Shown one piece after another: positions 11,101 to 21,185 of a stretch of 64,000 bases of DNA. The DNA is taken from positions 1,079,501-1,143,500 of the forward strand of contig JALPQD010000125.1 in NCBI GenBank assembly GCA_023101885.1. Direction: 5' to 3'. Source of the DNA: Typhlomys cinereus. Taxonomy: Eukaryota > Chordata > Mammalia > Rodentia > Platacanthomyidae. A program made the translations under genes and the position numbers. The notes under the pieces are model-generated. The model was not told the origin of the DNA, did no database searches, and was given only the letters and a program-made list of their open reading frames with translations. Position 1 is the stretch's first letter. Each line of letters begins with the position of its first letter.

Positions 11101-11889
11101 TTTGTCAAGATTTGAAATGTGTCCTCCATAGTCTCATGTATTTGGGAAGGTCATGGCACCTTTGAGAAGTGGAGCCTTGATGGAGGAAGGGGGTCACAAA
11201 GAGTGGGCCTTTAGGTGGATTAGTCCCACCCTACCTCCAGGAGGAGTCTGCCTTTGCAACAAACAGTTTGATAGTTCTCAGCTTCTTGGATGGGTGTGAC
11301 ATAGCCTGTCTACAGCTTTGGCTAGCCAGCCATGCCACCTCCTCTATGAAAGACTGTGTTGCAGTCAGCCTGCATGGTTGCTGATAAATGACCATCAAAC
11401 GGCTTAAAGGAACAAGGGGTTTATTGTCTCTTATAATTATCTGGTTACAGTTCTCAGTTCAGCTTGATAGGAGAGCTCACACCAACGCCAAGGCCGAGGG
11501 AACTGGCTACACCATCTCTACATAACAGCTGAGAGAGGGATGATCCTTACTTGCCAGACCAGCATGTCTGACCGAGTATACAGAAGGATGCCAACTCTCT
11601 CAACCAGCTCTCTGTGATTTATTCCAGGGCCTGATCCCACTCACCATAGGCTGGGCCTTCCCCATCAGCTAGACAATCTCCTACATGTTTGTTCTGGGCC
11701 TAACTCAACCACTAATTCTCTACAAGTGTGCCCAAAGCTCGAACCCTCAACTATCAAGTTGACACCTGTGCCTAACCATGACAGACTGTATCTCCCCTCT
11801 GGAACTGTGAACTGAATAAATCTCCCTTTTCCCCTTAAGTTGCTTGACTTTGGATGCTTTCTCTTAGCAACAGTTAAAAGTAACCATTA
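11101..11889 (+). mobile_element. MaLR/ERVL-type LTR split by a younger LTR insertion
   Basis: The outer element occupies 11101-11356 and 11784-11889. Its second part has 'gtatctcccctctggaactgtgaactgaataaatctccc' in sections (AATAAA near 11815) and ends 'cttagcaacagttaaaagtaacc', the 3' layout common to rodent MaLR-like LTRs. Removing 11357-11783 plus one target copy rejoins the two halves in register, so the interruption is a later insertion. Confidence 0.55.
11357..11783 (-). mobile_element. 427-bp solo LTR, ERVL-like, with 5-bp target duplication
   Basis: On the minus strand it runs from TGTCATGGTTAGGCACAGG to ACTGCAACA, so it has TG...CA termini. It has an AATAAA before the 3' end and is exactly as long as the copy at 19505-19931. 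The flanking pentamer GACTG appears at 11352-11356 and at 11784-11788. A 5-bp duplication is typical of ERVL/MaLR integration. No internal gag/pol sequence is attached, so it is a solo LTR inserted into an older LTR. Confidence 0.85.
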
Positions 11890-12006
11890 CATGGTACAAC
11901 TCTACAGCACACAATTTCCACTGTCATATTAATCAATCTCCTGGATGGACAAGGTCAGAGATTCTGTCTTTGCTGAATTTCTTTAAGGTGATTCACTTTG
12001 AATGTC
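11890..12006. other. Short unique spacer
   Basis: Nothing recognised. Confidence 0.3.
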
Positions 12007-12105
12007 TATAAGCTGGATTGTGAGATAGCTCAGCAAGTAAGGTGCCTGTATGCAAACCTGGTGATCTGAGTTCAATTCTCAGTGATAGAGAGATCTGATT
12101 TTTGA
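12007..12105 (+). mobile_element. B2-superfamily SINE head, degenerate
   Basis: 'gctggattgtgagatagctcagcaagtaagg' (in two parts) and 'gatctgagttcaattctcag' are box A and box B regions of a B2-type SINE. The body is missing or unrecognisable. Confidence 0.6.
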
Positions 12106-12800
12106 ATTGTCTGTAGTTGTGTTTTTATGATTTGAATGGTTATTTACAGCATCTCACTATTCATTTTTTTAATTCATTTCCAATTAACAATTCTATAACA
12201 TTTTTCTCAATAAAAGAGAATAATATTGTCAGGGACAGATTTCAGAGGTACTGTTCACTAGGGAAAATATCACTGTATGCTCCGACATAGTAGTCATGAT
12301 TAGTTAGTTGTCTCACTACTGCCGCTTTAATTTTCCTAGTTAGTTGAAAACTGAGTATACATGGAAGGAAAATGACTTGTTCTAATAGTATAAGCACATT
12401 ATCACAGGTAATCCCAGCAGTAATCAACCAGCATGTCTAAAGGAGCCATTGGACCATAGCACTCTCACTAGTAGATCTAGTGGTACATATGTAGTTACAT
12501 CATTTAGAGCTGCCCTGCCACATTCTAATCTGAGTTCCAACAACATGTTTTGCTGGGGTAAGTTGTCTAACTTGCTTCAAACTTCCAGTTCTATCTTTTA
12601 TAAGTTGGAAGATGATTATGAAGATTATAGTTGCTTCACAGAATTGTTGGAATTTAGAAAAATGATACATATATACAAGCCTTTTAGAACTTCTTGCTAT
12701 TTTTATTATTTTAGTATTTGAAATAGTCATTTTTAAAAAATTGAAAGTCTAAAGGGCCAACTGTAATCTGGAGTTCCTAAATAATATATTTGAAGAAATC
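12106..12800. other. AT-rich unique sequence
   Basis: No repeat or gene recognised. ORFs of 60-90 codons on both strands have no domain. Confidence 0.4.
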
Positions 12801-12805
12801 TATGC

Positions 12806-13227
12806 AGTTGCAGTTAATCTGCATGTTGCTGATAAATTCACAACCAAACAGCTGAAAGGGGGAACAAAGGGCTTTATTCTTTCTTTGTTGTCCAGTTATA
12901 GTTCTTAATCCATCTTGGTAGGAGAGATAACATCCATATCAAGGGCAGAGGGAACTGGCCACACCATATTTACAAGACTGGTAAGAAAGGAGTAAACTTC
13001 CCTTGCCAGACCAAGTATGCCAAAGAATACCAACTTCTTTAACTACCTCCTTCCATCTTATTCAGCTGCCCAGGGAGTAATCCCACCCACCTTGGGCTGG
13101 GACTCACCCATCAATTAGACAATCTCCTGAAGGTTTGTTTGGGGCCTAACCCAACTACTTATTCTTTACCATGTGCCCAGAGTTCTAATCTTCAATTGTC
13201 AAGCTTACACTCTAGTTAACTACGACA
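12806..13227 (-). mobile_element. Older copy of the 427-bp LTR family
   Basis: It can be followed end to end against 11357-11783: 'cttattctttctttgttg', 'agggaactggccacacc', 'gacaatctcctgaaggtttg' and a terminal 'ctagttaactacgaca'. It is ~422 bp and more diverged. The flanks TATGC (12801-12805) and GATAC (13228-13232) match at three of five positions, a decayed target duplication at best. Confidence 0.75.
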
Positions 13228-13231
13228 GATA

Positions 13232-13345
13232 CTTAAGTTAGGCATAGTGGTAGAGTTAAATCAGCTACTCTGGAGGCTGGGGCAGAAGGATTACAAGTCT
13301 AAGATTGGCTTGGGAAGAAGCTTCCCTTGCCAGGCAACACGTCTG
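13232..13345 (+). mobile_element. B1-like (7SL-derived) SINE, degenerate
   Basis: 'aggcatagtggtagagttaaatcagctactctggaggctgg' in sections and 'ggattacaagtctaagattggcttgggaa' follow the B1/7SL order, but the head is poorly preserved. Confidence 0.45.
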
Positions 13346-13397
13346 TACAAGCTTGATTGGAAAAGAAACCAGATCATGTCTGAAACCACAAATTTAA

Positions 13398-13485
13398 AAG
13401 GGTTGGAGTTATAGCTCAGGGGTAGCTTGCTTATTTAGTTAGTATATGGCCCTGGGTTCAATCCCCAGTACAAGAAGGAAAAAAG
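13398..13485 (+). mobile_element. ID element (BC1/tRNA-Ala-derived SINE)
   Basis: 'ggttggagttatagctcagg' (box A) and 'ccctgggttcaatccccagt' (box B) are hallmark ID words. An A/G-rich tail follows at once and has grown into the purine tract at 13486-13640. Confidence 0.85.
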
Positions 13486-13640
13486 AATTTGACAGGGACA
13501 GGCAGAAGATGAGGGAGAGAGAAAGACAAAAAGAGAGAAAGTGGAAGGAAGGGAAGAAGGAAAGAAGGAAAGAAGAAAAGGAAGAAAGGGAGAAAAGGAG
13601 GAGGGAGGAAGGGAGAAAGAGAGGAGAAAGGAAAGGAAAT
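13486..13640. repeat. GA/GGAA-rich purine tract on the ID tail
   Basis: Almost uninterrupted purines with GGAA, AGAG and GGGA units. It looks like a microsatellite seeded by the ID poly(A) tail. It makes artefactual open frames on both strands. Confidence 0.85.
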
Positions 13641-13918
13641 AATTTAATGTTGAAGGCAAATTTGCAAGTCAGCATAATAAAAGAATGTGGAAATCAGCAA
13701 AACCGGGGATAGAAATTCTGTCTCTGATATTACTTGTCACCTCAATGTCTTCTCGTGTGAAATGAGTTAATAAATGCAAGCGTTTGCTTTACGTGTCAAC
13801 GCTTGATGCAAATCTTCTTCATGTGCTTGTTTTTATGAAACACTTTTCTAGGCCATCATTAAGTTCAGACTTTGGTAAGTACAACAATTCTACTTACTGA
13901 CTGGGGGGAAAGGAAGAT
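13641..13918. other. Unique non-coding sequence
   Basis: Nothing recognised. Confidence 0.35.
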
Positions 13919-13919
13919 C

Positions 13920-14032
13920 ATGCCAGGTAGAGTGGTATACTCCTATAATCTCAACACCCAGAGGCGGAGGCAGAAAGATCTTGAGTTCCAAGCTAGCCTG
14001 AGCTACATAGGGAGTCCTTGTCTCAAAAAAAT
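13920..14032 (+). mobile_element. B1 SINE
   Basis: 'gccaggtagagtggtatactcctataatctcaac', the 'aggcggaggcagaaagatc' box B region, 'gagttccaagctagcctgagctacata' and 'gtctcaaaaaaa' appear in the right order for a monomeric B1 on the + strand. Confidence 0.9.
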
Positions 14033-14343
14033 TTTTGTTTATATTTAAGGTGAGAGCATATGGAAATTTTGACCTTTCTTCTCTTTTTTGACAGATTCAA
14101 ATGAAAGATGAGTGGTAAGACTTTCAGATGCTCAACAGCTCATCCTCTACCCACATTGAGCCTCCTCAATAAGTAATGTACTGCCAGCTGACTCCACCTT
14201 AGGAGTGGGATTTATGGCAATTGTGTAACTCCCCGTAATTCTTCTAACAGGCATGACATTTTAAAGAAATCACATAAATTCAGAAAATTACATAGTCAAG
14301 TCCATTCACTCTTTGTTATTTATTTAACTCATCTAAAATGTTA
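14033..14343. other. Unique non-coding sequence
   Basis: Nothing recognised. Confidence 0.35.
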
Positions 14344-14344
14344 T

Positions 14345-14560
14345 GAAGGGAACTAAAGAGATGACTCATCAGCTAAAGTGCTTGCTTCACAAGAAAAAGT
14401 ATCTGAGTTCAAATTCCCAGACTCCACACCCACACACACAAAAAACAGGTGGCTAGACTAATATACCAGCCCCAAAAGGCAGAACCAGAGACTCTCCAGA
14501 GCAATCAGGCAAACCAGACTCACCCTTATGAAGGGCTCTAGGTTTAATTTGAGACCCAGG
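14345..14560 (+). mobile_element. B2-superfamily SINE, degenerate
   Basis: 'aactaaagagatgactcatcagctaaag' and 'tatctgagttcaaattccc' are the head. A CA-rich stretch and 'ggcagaaccagag' body words follow. It is diverged relative to 29430-29727. Confidence 0.6.
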
Positions 14561-14629
14561 CTCAAAACAGGGAGGTGGAAGAGTAATCAATGAAGATTCT
14601 CAGTATCACCCTTAGGCCTCCACACTCAA

Positions 14630-15240
14630 ACAAGCTTCTCTTTACAGTGAATAACAGTGGATGAAGAGACTCATGGCTGCTCATGATACCAAAAGTGAGT
14701 TCCTTCTAAGGCTTAGGGACCATTGAGGAAGAAACAGAAAGAAGGTGAGAACAAGAAGATGGGAAGAAGGGCTGCAAAAGACTGCTTCTGAGCATGGCAT
14801 AGTCCTTGTAATCACAATCGCATAGCACCTGCAGCTACCTATGGTACACCTGCACAAGATTAGGCCTGTAGACAGCCATTGTGGAGACTCCTGAGGCCCG
14901 ACCCCTAACTGCTGAACTACAGGCCTTACACCTAACCAACTGCTGGACTATTGACTACTGATGATTCTGGGGAAGGAATAACCATTGTCTTCAGTTGCAT
15001 ACCTACTGCTGAGCCTACCAAATTGCACTGGAGAGTTCCAAACTGTGACCCCACAGATGGCACTGGCTAAACTCAATAGGTGATAAAACCAAACAAGACA
15101 TGAATGTGGGAAGGGACTTGTAGGAAGGAGGGGGCTTAATATAAGGGAGGGAGATAAAAGAAGGTGCAGTGAAAATAAGCAAGAACACATTATAAACATG
15201 TATGAAATTGTCAAAGAAAAATTTAACAACAGTTTTTTTT
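14630..15240 (+). mobile_element. L1 3' UTR, rodent type, near-complete
   Basis: Blocks appear in the order of the rodent L1 3' UTR: 'gcttagggaccattgaggaag', 'ctgcaaaagactgcttctgagcatg', 'cacctgcagctacc', 'gcctgtagacagcc', 'caagacatgaatgtggg', the purine-rich stretch and 'aaacatgtatgaaattgtc', then an A-rich end. The minus-strand open frame over 14948-15229 is an antisense artefact. Confidence 0.75.
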
Positions 15241-15738
15241 TTTTAAAATGAAGCTAAGGTTAGGAGTAACACCCCAGTGCAATTTAGGATCCTATATTGG
15301 TTCTTCAGCATGGATGTTGGGCATAGCAAAATTCACATGTGCACTTAAAGACTAGATAATAATCTTAATATTAAATGGCAATGTTATAGAGGAATAAAAC
15401 GTGAAGACTCATAGTTGATTAAATATGAATGTTCTTTGCACTATTTTTGTAGCTTGCCTATAATTATGAAGTTATATATGCCATTTACATTTTGAGATTC
15501 GTGTTACATAATATGTTGGGAAAATGTTGAATAATTGGTCTGGAGATATATTGACTTTAAACTATTATTAATTCTTCTTTGTAAGTGCTGTGACTAAAAT
15601 CTGTACTCTTTAGAGATATAACCTTAGTGTAAAATATGAGCTTTTCTGTGAAATGTAAACATTTCTTTCCCAGGATTGTAAATCTACAGTAAACACTTAG
15701 ATCACAGCCCAATGCTTTCTCTACAAAGTGCTCAACAA
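15241..15738. other. AT-rich unique sequence
   Basis: Starts with a T-run next to the L1 end; no other feature seen. Confidence 0.35.
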
Positions 15739-15739
15739 G

Positions 15740-15850
15740 TAGTATAGGCACAAAATAAGGTAACTATCTCATTTAATTCACTTTTCGCAACACAAATTCA
15801 TTTCACAGATGTGAAAACTAAAGTTCAAGGGTATTAACTGTTTCACATCC
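15740..15850 (-). mobile_element. MIR fragment
   Basis: 'tatctcatttaattcac...tttcacagatgtgaaaactaaag' matches the antisense 3' half of MIR ('tatctcatttaatcctcac...tttacagatgaggaaactg'). Confidence 0.6.
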
Positions 15851-16208
15851 ATCCTGAAGAACATGACCATGGTCGCTGCTGGGCACCTCTCTATGCCTAG
15901 ACTACACTTTGTCCACTGAATCTTCAGTGTCACCTATGCATATTCAACCGGGTCATCTTGCCTAAAACTTGATCCAACAACTTTGGAACCTCAGTGGCAC
16001 AAGAAGTTGGGAAGGAAATGGAGAGCTGTTATCTCAAAGGATACAAACAGCTTCTGGTTTTGGAAGAAAAAGAGCCATTCTTTACAATTCATTATTATTT
16101 GGTCACCAAAATAAACACACCATTGGAAAAGATAATCATAATTATAGTGATGCTGTTTAAGAAGCAGAGGACACAGTAGCTCATATCTCAACTTTTCCAT
16201 GATAGGTT
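15851..16208. other. Unique non-coding sequence
   Basis: Nothing recognised; three overlapping short ORFs have no domain. Confidence 0.35.
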
Positions 16209-16209
16209 A

Positions 16210-16300
16210 AGGGCAGTGTGATGTAGTAAGTATAGTCTATTGGTCATGGTATACACAGTTTAAAAATATAGACAGAATGGCAGCTCTGCAGATGACGTAT
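16210..16300 (+). mobile_element. Possible MIR fragment
   Basis: 'ggcagtgtgatgtagtaag...gtctattggtcatgg' resembles the MIR head ('acagtatggtgtagtgg'). Weak. Confidence 0.35.
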
Positions 16301-16379
16301 CAAGGGTTCAGAATAGAGAATGTGTTATGCAAATAATTCTTGTGGACATAAATCATTCTTGGTTGCTTGGTTGTTTGTA

Positions 16380-16475
16380 AGACACAAAGATCTGAGGCTC
16401 AGGAGATTTCAAGGATTTTCAGACCTAATCTCTTGTTCTCAGTGGAGCAAAGACTGGAATTTGCCTCATATGTGA
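16380..16475 (-). mobile_element. Possible MIR fragment
   Basis: 'gatctgaggctcaggagatttcaagg...gtggagcaaagactggaattt' resembles antisense MIR ('ctgaggctcagagaggttaa...gtggcagagctgggattt'). Confidence 0.4.
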
Positions 16476-19190
16476 GCTCAGAGATTTAACCTGAACTTGT
16501 CTGGCATGGTTTGTTTTAAAAGGATAGAAAATATTGAGACTCCAAAAATGAAAGGCGCCATCTTTGCTCTTTGTAACTTGGAATAGTTAGAGGAAAGAAA
16601 CTTCTCTATGCATTTGTTCTGTTGACATAGGAAATGAATATTTCTACTACTAATGATGTTAGGAAAGGAAAATATTGAGTCTTTAGATGAGAGAGGGAGG
16701 GAAACAGACAGAGAGAGAGATAAATTAATCAGTCTAGGAAAACAAGCCTAAACTATACAGTAGAGATATTTTTCTTCTATATGAGTGAAAAAATGAATGG
16801 ATTAGGAGATTTTGTCCTTAAAGAAGTTCAGACATATGAAAGTACTCTTCAAACTTGGCAAGCATATGGCTTCTGTCTATCTCAGGAAACATCGCTGGAG
16901 TGGACTCAGCCTAAGAGTTGTGCTTTGCCATTAATGGATAAGGAAAAATTCCTTCATCTGGACTTGGAGTCAGGTTTATAAGAATTCTGTGATAATAGGC
17001 AAAAAAAATCTGTGGACTTTGAAGACATGTGGAAATACAGCTTATAAAGGGTTATGATTTCCTTCTACTATCCCACAGCCCTCATAAAAAAAGGCTGTTG
17101 CTAGAATGAAATTAGCTCTTTTGAAATATCTAACTTGCATGTGGAAGACAGGGGCATCAAGACTTGGAGGAAGTTGTATAAATTTGTTTATGTTGATACC
17201 CACACGTATGACCACACTTGTGACTCTTAATTTGGTACAGAGCAGAGTCATTCTGAGTTATGTGGTTTCAACTGTGCTAAAGAACAAATGTCTCATTATT
17301 CAATAATGTTTAGAAGAAACTGGAGATTTGTTAATATTTATATCCCTATCAAGCCTGTCACTCAAGCAGGTAATATTTACTATTAACATAACAATGCCTG
17401 AGATTGAGCTTGCTTTGGTCATCTTTGACTGGGTCACTCTGTGGATGAATATTGGAATCAATTAAGAAAAAGCACACAGTAGTGATCGATTTGTGTCTTG
17501 GGTATTAGGGAATATTTGCCTTCTGGGAGTTGTGTCTGATGAAGAAGACATAGCAACTGAAAGAAAAGGAAGCTTCTCTCACTGCAATTTCTCGCTTGTA
17601 ATTTGCATAAATTTGTGAGTCTGTACTGTAGACATTAGCAACACACTTGGATCTCACCATCTATTAATGTTTTTCATCACATTTTCCTATCCATATTCTG
17701 TTTCTACCACAAATGCTTGCTTTTGAGCCACCCTTATCCTGAACTAAACACTTGCATGCTATAGCTCTCAGGCTTCGAAATCTCTTGCCTCAAAATAGTT
17801 GGGAATGTAGAAGGGAACTCACGCCCACTCGTTTCTGGCCATGACATCTTTTGCGTGCTCTCATACCTTTCCCACACCCCACCACTATGCTCATCTCCCA
17901 CAAATAATTTCGAAAGACCTTTGGTCAAGCTGTGATCTGAGTCCAGCTGGATGTTATTGATTTTAATATTCAAATATTGAGGATAGAGAGCAACTCAGAC
18001 AGTACAGTAGCCAAAATATGCTGATATGGAGTACGTGCCATAGCTCCAAGGCAAGTAAAGTCCATCCTTTAGTGACCTGTTTGCTTCTCTTTATCCAGTG
18101 GTGACTGTGTGTTACCTGTGACTGGTAGGGTGGGAGAGAAGAATAAAGTCACCCCATGTTATGAAGCGACTGAGCTTCTCTTGTCAATTGTGTACCATTA
18201 TTGTTTGGAACACTGGGAGCCCTGACAGATTTCTGTCAGAGCCATCTGATCTATTGGCTGGCTAGACAAATATGACTTCTCCATGGTGGCTTGGCAACAG
18301 GGGACCTCTGCATATAGTGTTGGAATATAATGTGTATTAGATGACTCTGTGAAATGTGGTTGTCTATAGTCCTGAGTGTTCATAGAACTGCTTCCCTATG
18401 ACAGGTCGTCATAATGCCATCTACCTACTAAACATTGCTAACTTTCCACCAGGAAAACCCACCTTGTTCCAAAAGCCCAAACAGTGGCTTAGCATGGATT
18501 TAGTTACTGAGAAGACTGTTAATAGAGAAATAAATGAAGAGAATACCAGTGGACCAGATAAAGACTAAAACGCAGCTCATCCCAGGTTTTCAGCTCCTTG
18601 AAGTGTCTTCTTATGGCTTTAAATGACTCTACTGCCATCAGAAAAGGTGTATCACACAATTGCCGGAGTTGCTATGCACTTACACCATACATTCCCCTCT
18701 GATACCTTGTGATGAACGTCCCTCAAAGTTGGAAGAATTCCTGAAATAATTTCTTCTAGAGAAGAATATAACTACTTCCTGTTTTAAATTTCTTCTAATA
18801 AATGGAAAATTCAAAGACATTAAAGAGAAACATAGCAATTTTAGCTGGTAATGTCTTTTGCTTCTGTCAGTTTAAATTAAGCCCATGATATCTGGGCACA
18901 ATTTCCTATATTTAATAATACATAAAGCAAGATAATTAAAAGGCAGGTACACACGCTGAGAGACAAATGTTATTTAGGGAAGTGTTGACTTTAATCTCCG
19001 CCTCTATAGATGAAATGTAGTGAAGATAAGAAACTAAAAGCAAACACAAAGGACAATGGTTTCACATGTGTTCCTTCTTCTAGTCTCAGACTACCAAATC
19101 AACTATGCTCTGACCATTTCTCTTTGGAAATCCTTAAATTTGATTTCACAATAAACATCTAAAACCAAATTAATGACCGAGACCCTTAAA
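16476..19190. other. Long unique non-coding stretch
   Basis: About 2.7 kb without a repeat I can name, apart from a short GA run near 16705-16720. ORFs of 60-80 codons are uninformative. Old repeats too diverged to see by eye cannot be ruled out. Confidence 0.4.
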
Positions 19191-19199
19191 GTTGCCATG

Positions 19200-19504
19200 T
19201 TCCTCACTTAAGAATGGGAAGGCCACCAGCTCAATAACTTTTGAGTTGTCCCCAAGTTCCTCCTCTCTCTCAGCGCAACCAACCCCACACATACAGACAC
19301 CCACATATGTATGGATACACAAGCACACAGACACAGCTCACCAAGTTCCATGCCCAACTATCTCTACCATTTATTCAATGACCTCCAAGCCCACTGCTAC
19401 CATCTTTCCCAATCCCAACTCTTTTTTGTCTCTAGTTTGCTCCTTCCAAACTATTCTCCACGAGAGTCCAAAGTGATCTTTTTGAACACAAAACTTGTGA
19501 TACC
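19200..19504 (+). mobile_element. L2 (LINE-2) fragment, part 1 of a broken copy
   Basis: The stretch ends 'actattctccacgagagtcc' then 'aaagtgatctttttgaacac', matching the L2 module 'cattctccacacagcagccagagtgatctttttaaa' in order. It stops where the LTR at 19505 begins and appears to resume at about 20260. Confidence 0.6.
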
Positions 19505-19931
19505 TGTCATGGTTAGGCACAGGTGTCAACTTGACTGCTGAGGGCTTGAGATCTGGGCACAGTTGTAGAGAGTTGATGGTTGAGTTAAGCCCAGAGCAAA
19601 CCTGAAGGAGATTGTCTAGCTGATGGGGAAGGCCCAGCCGATGGTGGGTGGGATTAGGCCCTGGAATCAACCACAGATTGCTGTGAGAGAGTTGGCATCC
19701 TTCTGTTCACTTGGTCAGTACATGCTGGTCTGGCAAGTAAGTGTAGCTGTCCCACTGTCAGCTGTTATGTGGTGATGGTGTGGCCAGTTCCCTCGGCCCT
19801 GGTGTTGGTGCATGCTCTCCCTTCAAGCTGGAGTGAGAACTGTAACCAGGAATTGTAAGAGAGAATAAACCCTTGTTCTCGTAAGCCGTTTGATGGTCAT
19901 TTATCAGCAACCATGCAAGTGGACTGCAACA
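19505..19931 (+). mobile_element. 427-bp solo LTR, ERVL-like, with perfect 5-bp target duplication
   Basis: It runs from TGTCATGGTTAGGCACAGG to GGACTGCAACA, with an AATAAA near 19864. The pentamer ATACC sits at 19500-19504 and again at 19932-19936. It has the same length and ends as the minus-strand copy at 11357-11783. No ORF of viral origin is present, so it is a solo LTR. Confidence 0.9.
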
Positions 19932-19953
19932 ATACCATTCCCTGTTTTTAAAT

Positions 19954-20245
19954 TTTTTAAATTTTTTTATATTATTATTATTTATTCAATTGTGTGTGTG
20001 CATATGTATGTGTGCGCATGCGTGTGTGTGTCTGTGTGTGTGTAGAACCACGGACGAACTCGGGAACCACCACGGATGCCTCCATCTCCTTCTGTCCCGG
20101 GATTCACAGGCTCCGCCCTACCAGGACCAGAAGCGTAGGCCGCCCCCGCTTCTGCCTGGCGTCTATACGTGGTATCTGGGATCCGAACTCAGGACCTTCC
20201 GCCTGCAAGGCAGAGGCTTAACCCCTGAGCCACCTCTCCAGCCCC
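19954..20245 (-). mobile_element. Full-length young B2-superfamily SINE with 14-bp target duplication
   Basis: On the minus strand it carries the head 'ggctggagaggtggctcagg' (box A), 'gagttcggatccc' (box B), a GC-rich body, the CA-rich alternating tail and a terminal A-rich run (T-rich at 19954-19985 on +). CCCTGTTTTTAAAT occurs at 19940-19953 and at 20246-20259, a perfect duplication. Many CpGs survive, consistent with a young copy. It lies 22 bp downstream of the LTR end, within the same old L2. Pol III boxes are present, but transcription cannot be inferred. Confidence 0.92.
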
Positions 20246-20259
20246 CCCTGTTTTTAAAT

Positions 20260-20600
20260 GTACATAGCTTTTCATATAAAATAATTTGAATACATCTTAA
20301 ATTTTTTTTTACTAACAAGCCATACTTCTCCAGCCTCAGATCTTATAACTCACATGCTTTTGCATGCCCACAAACTGGTCATACTGAAATTCATCAGAAT
20401 CCTCCAACACTTCACACTAGAATCTGATTCTGAAAACATTATTTATTGCTAGTCTTCTTTTAAATCCCAGTTAACTGCTCATCATCTCTTTAGCCCTTCT
20501 ACTCATGGGTTCACATTGCATCTTAAATACAATTAGAGGACATACATATTCAAGGTGCCTATCTACTAATCTATATTCCCCCACTAGACTGCACTTCTGC
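20260..20600 (+). mobile_element. L2 fragment, part 2
   Basis: 'cttttaaatcccagttaactgctc' and 'tctatattcccccactagactgc' follow the late L2 sequence ('ccccactagaatgtaagctcc'). It is followed by the GGAA tract and then the L2 3' end at 21071-21185. Confidence 0.5.
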
Positions 20601-20850
20601 AAGAGAAGAAGTAGAAGAGGAAGAAAGGAAGGGAGGGAAGGAGGGAGGGAGGGAGAGAGGGAAGATAAGGAAGGAAGGAAGGAAAGAAGGAAGGAAGGAA
20701 GGAAGGAAGGAAGGAAGGAAGGAAGGAAGGAAGGAAGGAAGGAAGGAAGGAAGGGAAGGAAGGAAGGAGGAAAGAAGGAAGGAAAGAAGGAAGGAAGGGA
20801 GGAAGGAAGAAAGGGAAAGAAGGAAGGAACGGAAAGAAGGATATACATCC
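20601..20850. repeat. (GGAA)n / purine microsatellite
   Basis: About 250 bases of purine. The purest part, about 20669-20752, is GGAA units. It is long enough to be unstable and to support triplex-type structure. Three long open frames (93-125 codons, Ser-Phe-Leu-Pro or Lys-Glu-Gly-Arg repeats) lie over it and are artefacts. Confidence 0.95.
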
Positions 20851-21070
20851 GTTACTGTGTCTCAATAAATCCTTAAGAGAAAGAGTTCTACTTGCATGCT
20901 TGGGGCAGGGATCACTTTAGTACTGAGACAACCACACTTAAACAGGCAATAGAATAAGCCCTCTTTCACGGTTGCAGAATCAGGGAAGTGCTGACCCAGA
21001 TCTATGCAAAGCTCTCATCATACACTCTTGGAGATGGAGGCTTAATTTGATAGGACAATTGGCCCATACT
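20851..21070. other. Unassigned sequence within the broken L2
   Basis: This does not follow the L2 consensus order as I know it; it could be a further insertion or diverged L2. Confidence 0.3.
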
Positions 21071-21185
21071 AAACAACAAGTTCCTCAAAGGCAAATTTCA
21101 TATCTAATTCACCTTTACATTCCCACAGTACCTAATACACTGTCCTTCACAAATAGGGTACTTAATATCTTAATGAATTAATGCA
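21071..21185 (+). mobile_element. L2 3' end
   Basis: 'caagttcctcaaaggcaaatttcatatctaattcac', 'cattcccacagtacctaatacactgtcc' and 'gggtacttaatatcttaatgaatt' match the L2 end ('agctccttgagggcaggga...attcccagtgcctagcacagtgcc...gtgctcaataaatgtttg') block by block. Confidence 0.7.

Noticed and set aside
11357..13227. Two same-strand LTRs (11357-11783, 12806-13227) as the ends of one provirus
   Set aside because: Each has its own distinct flanking pentamers, the two differ strongly in divergence, and the ~1 kb between them contains outer-LTR sequence, a SINE head and unique DNA rather than viral genes.
19505..19931. Intact endogenous retrovirus
   Set aside because: Only solo LTRs are seen here and at 11357 and 12806; no gag, pol or env sequence adjoins them.
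20471..20876. Overlapping frames of 93-125 codons on both strands
   Set aside because: They are translations of the GGAA/TTCC tract.
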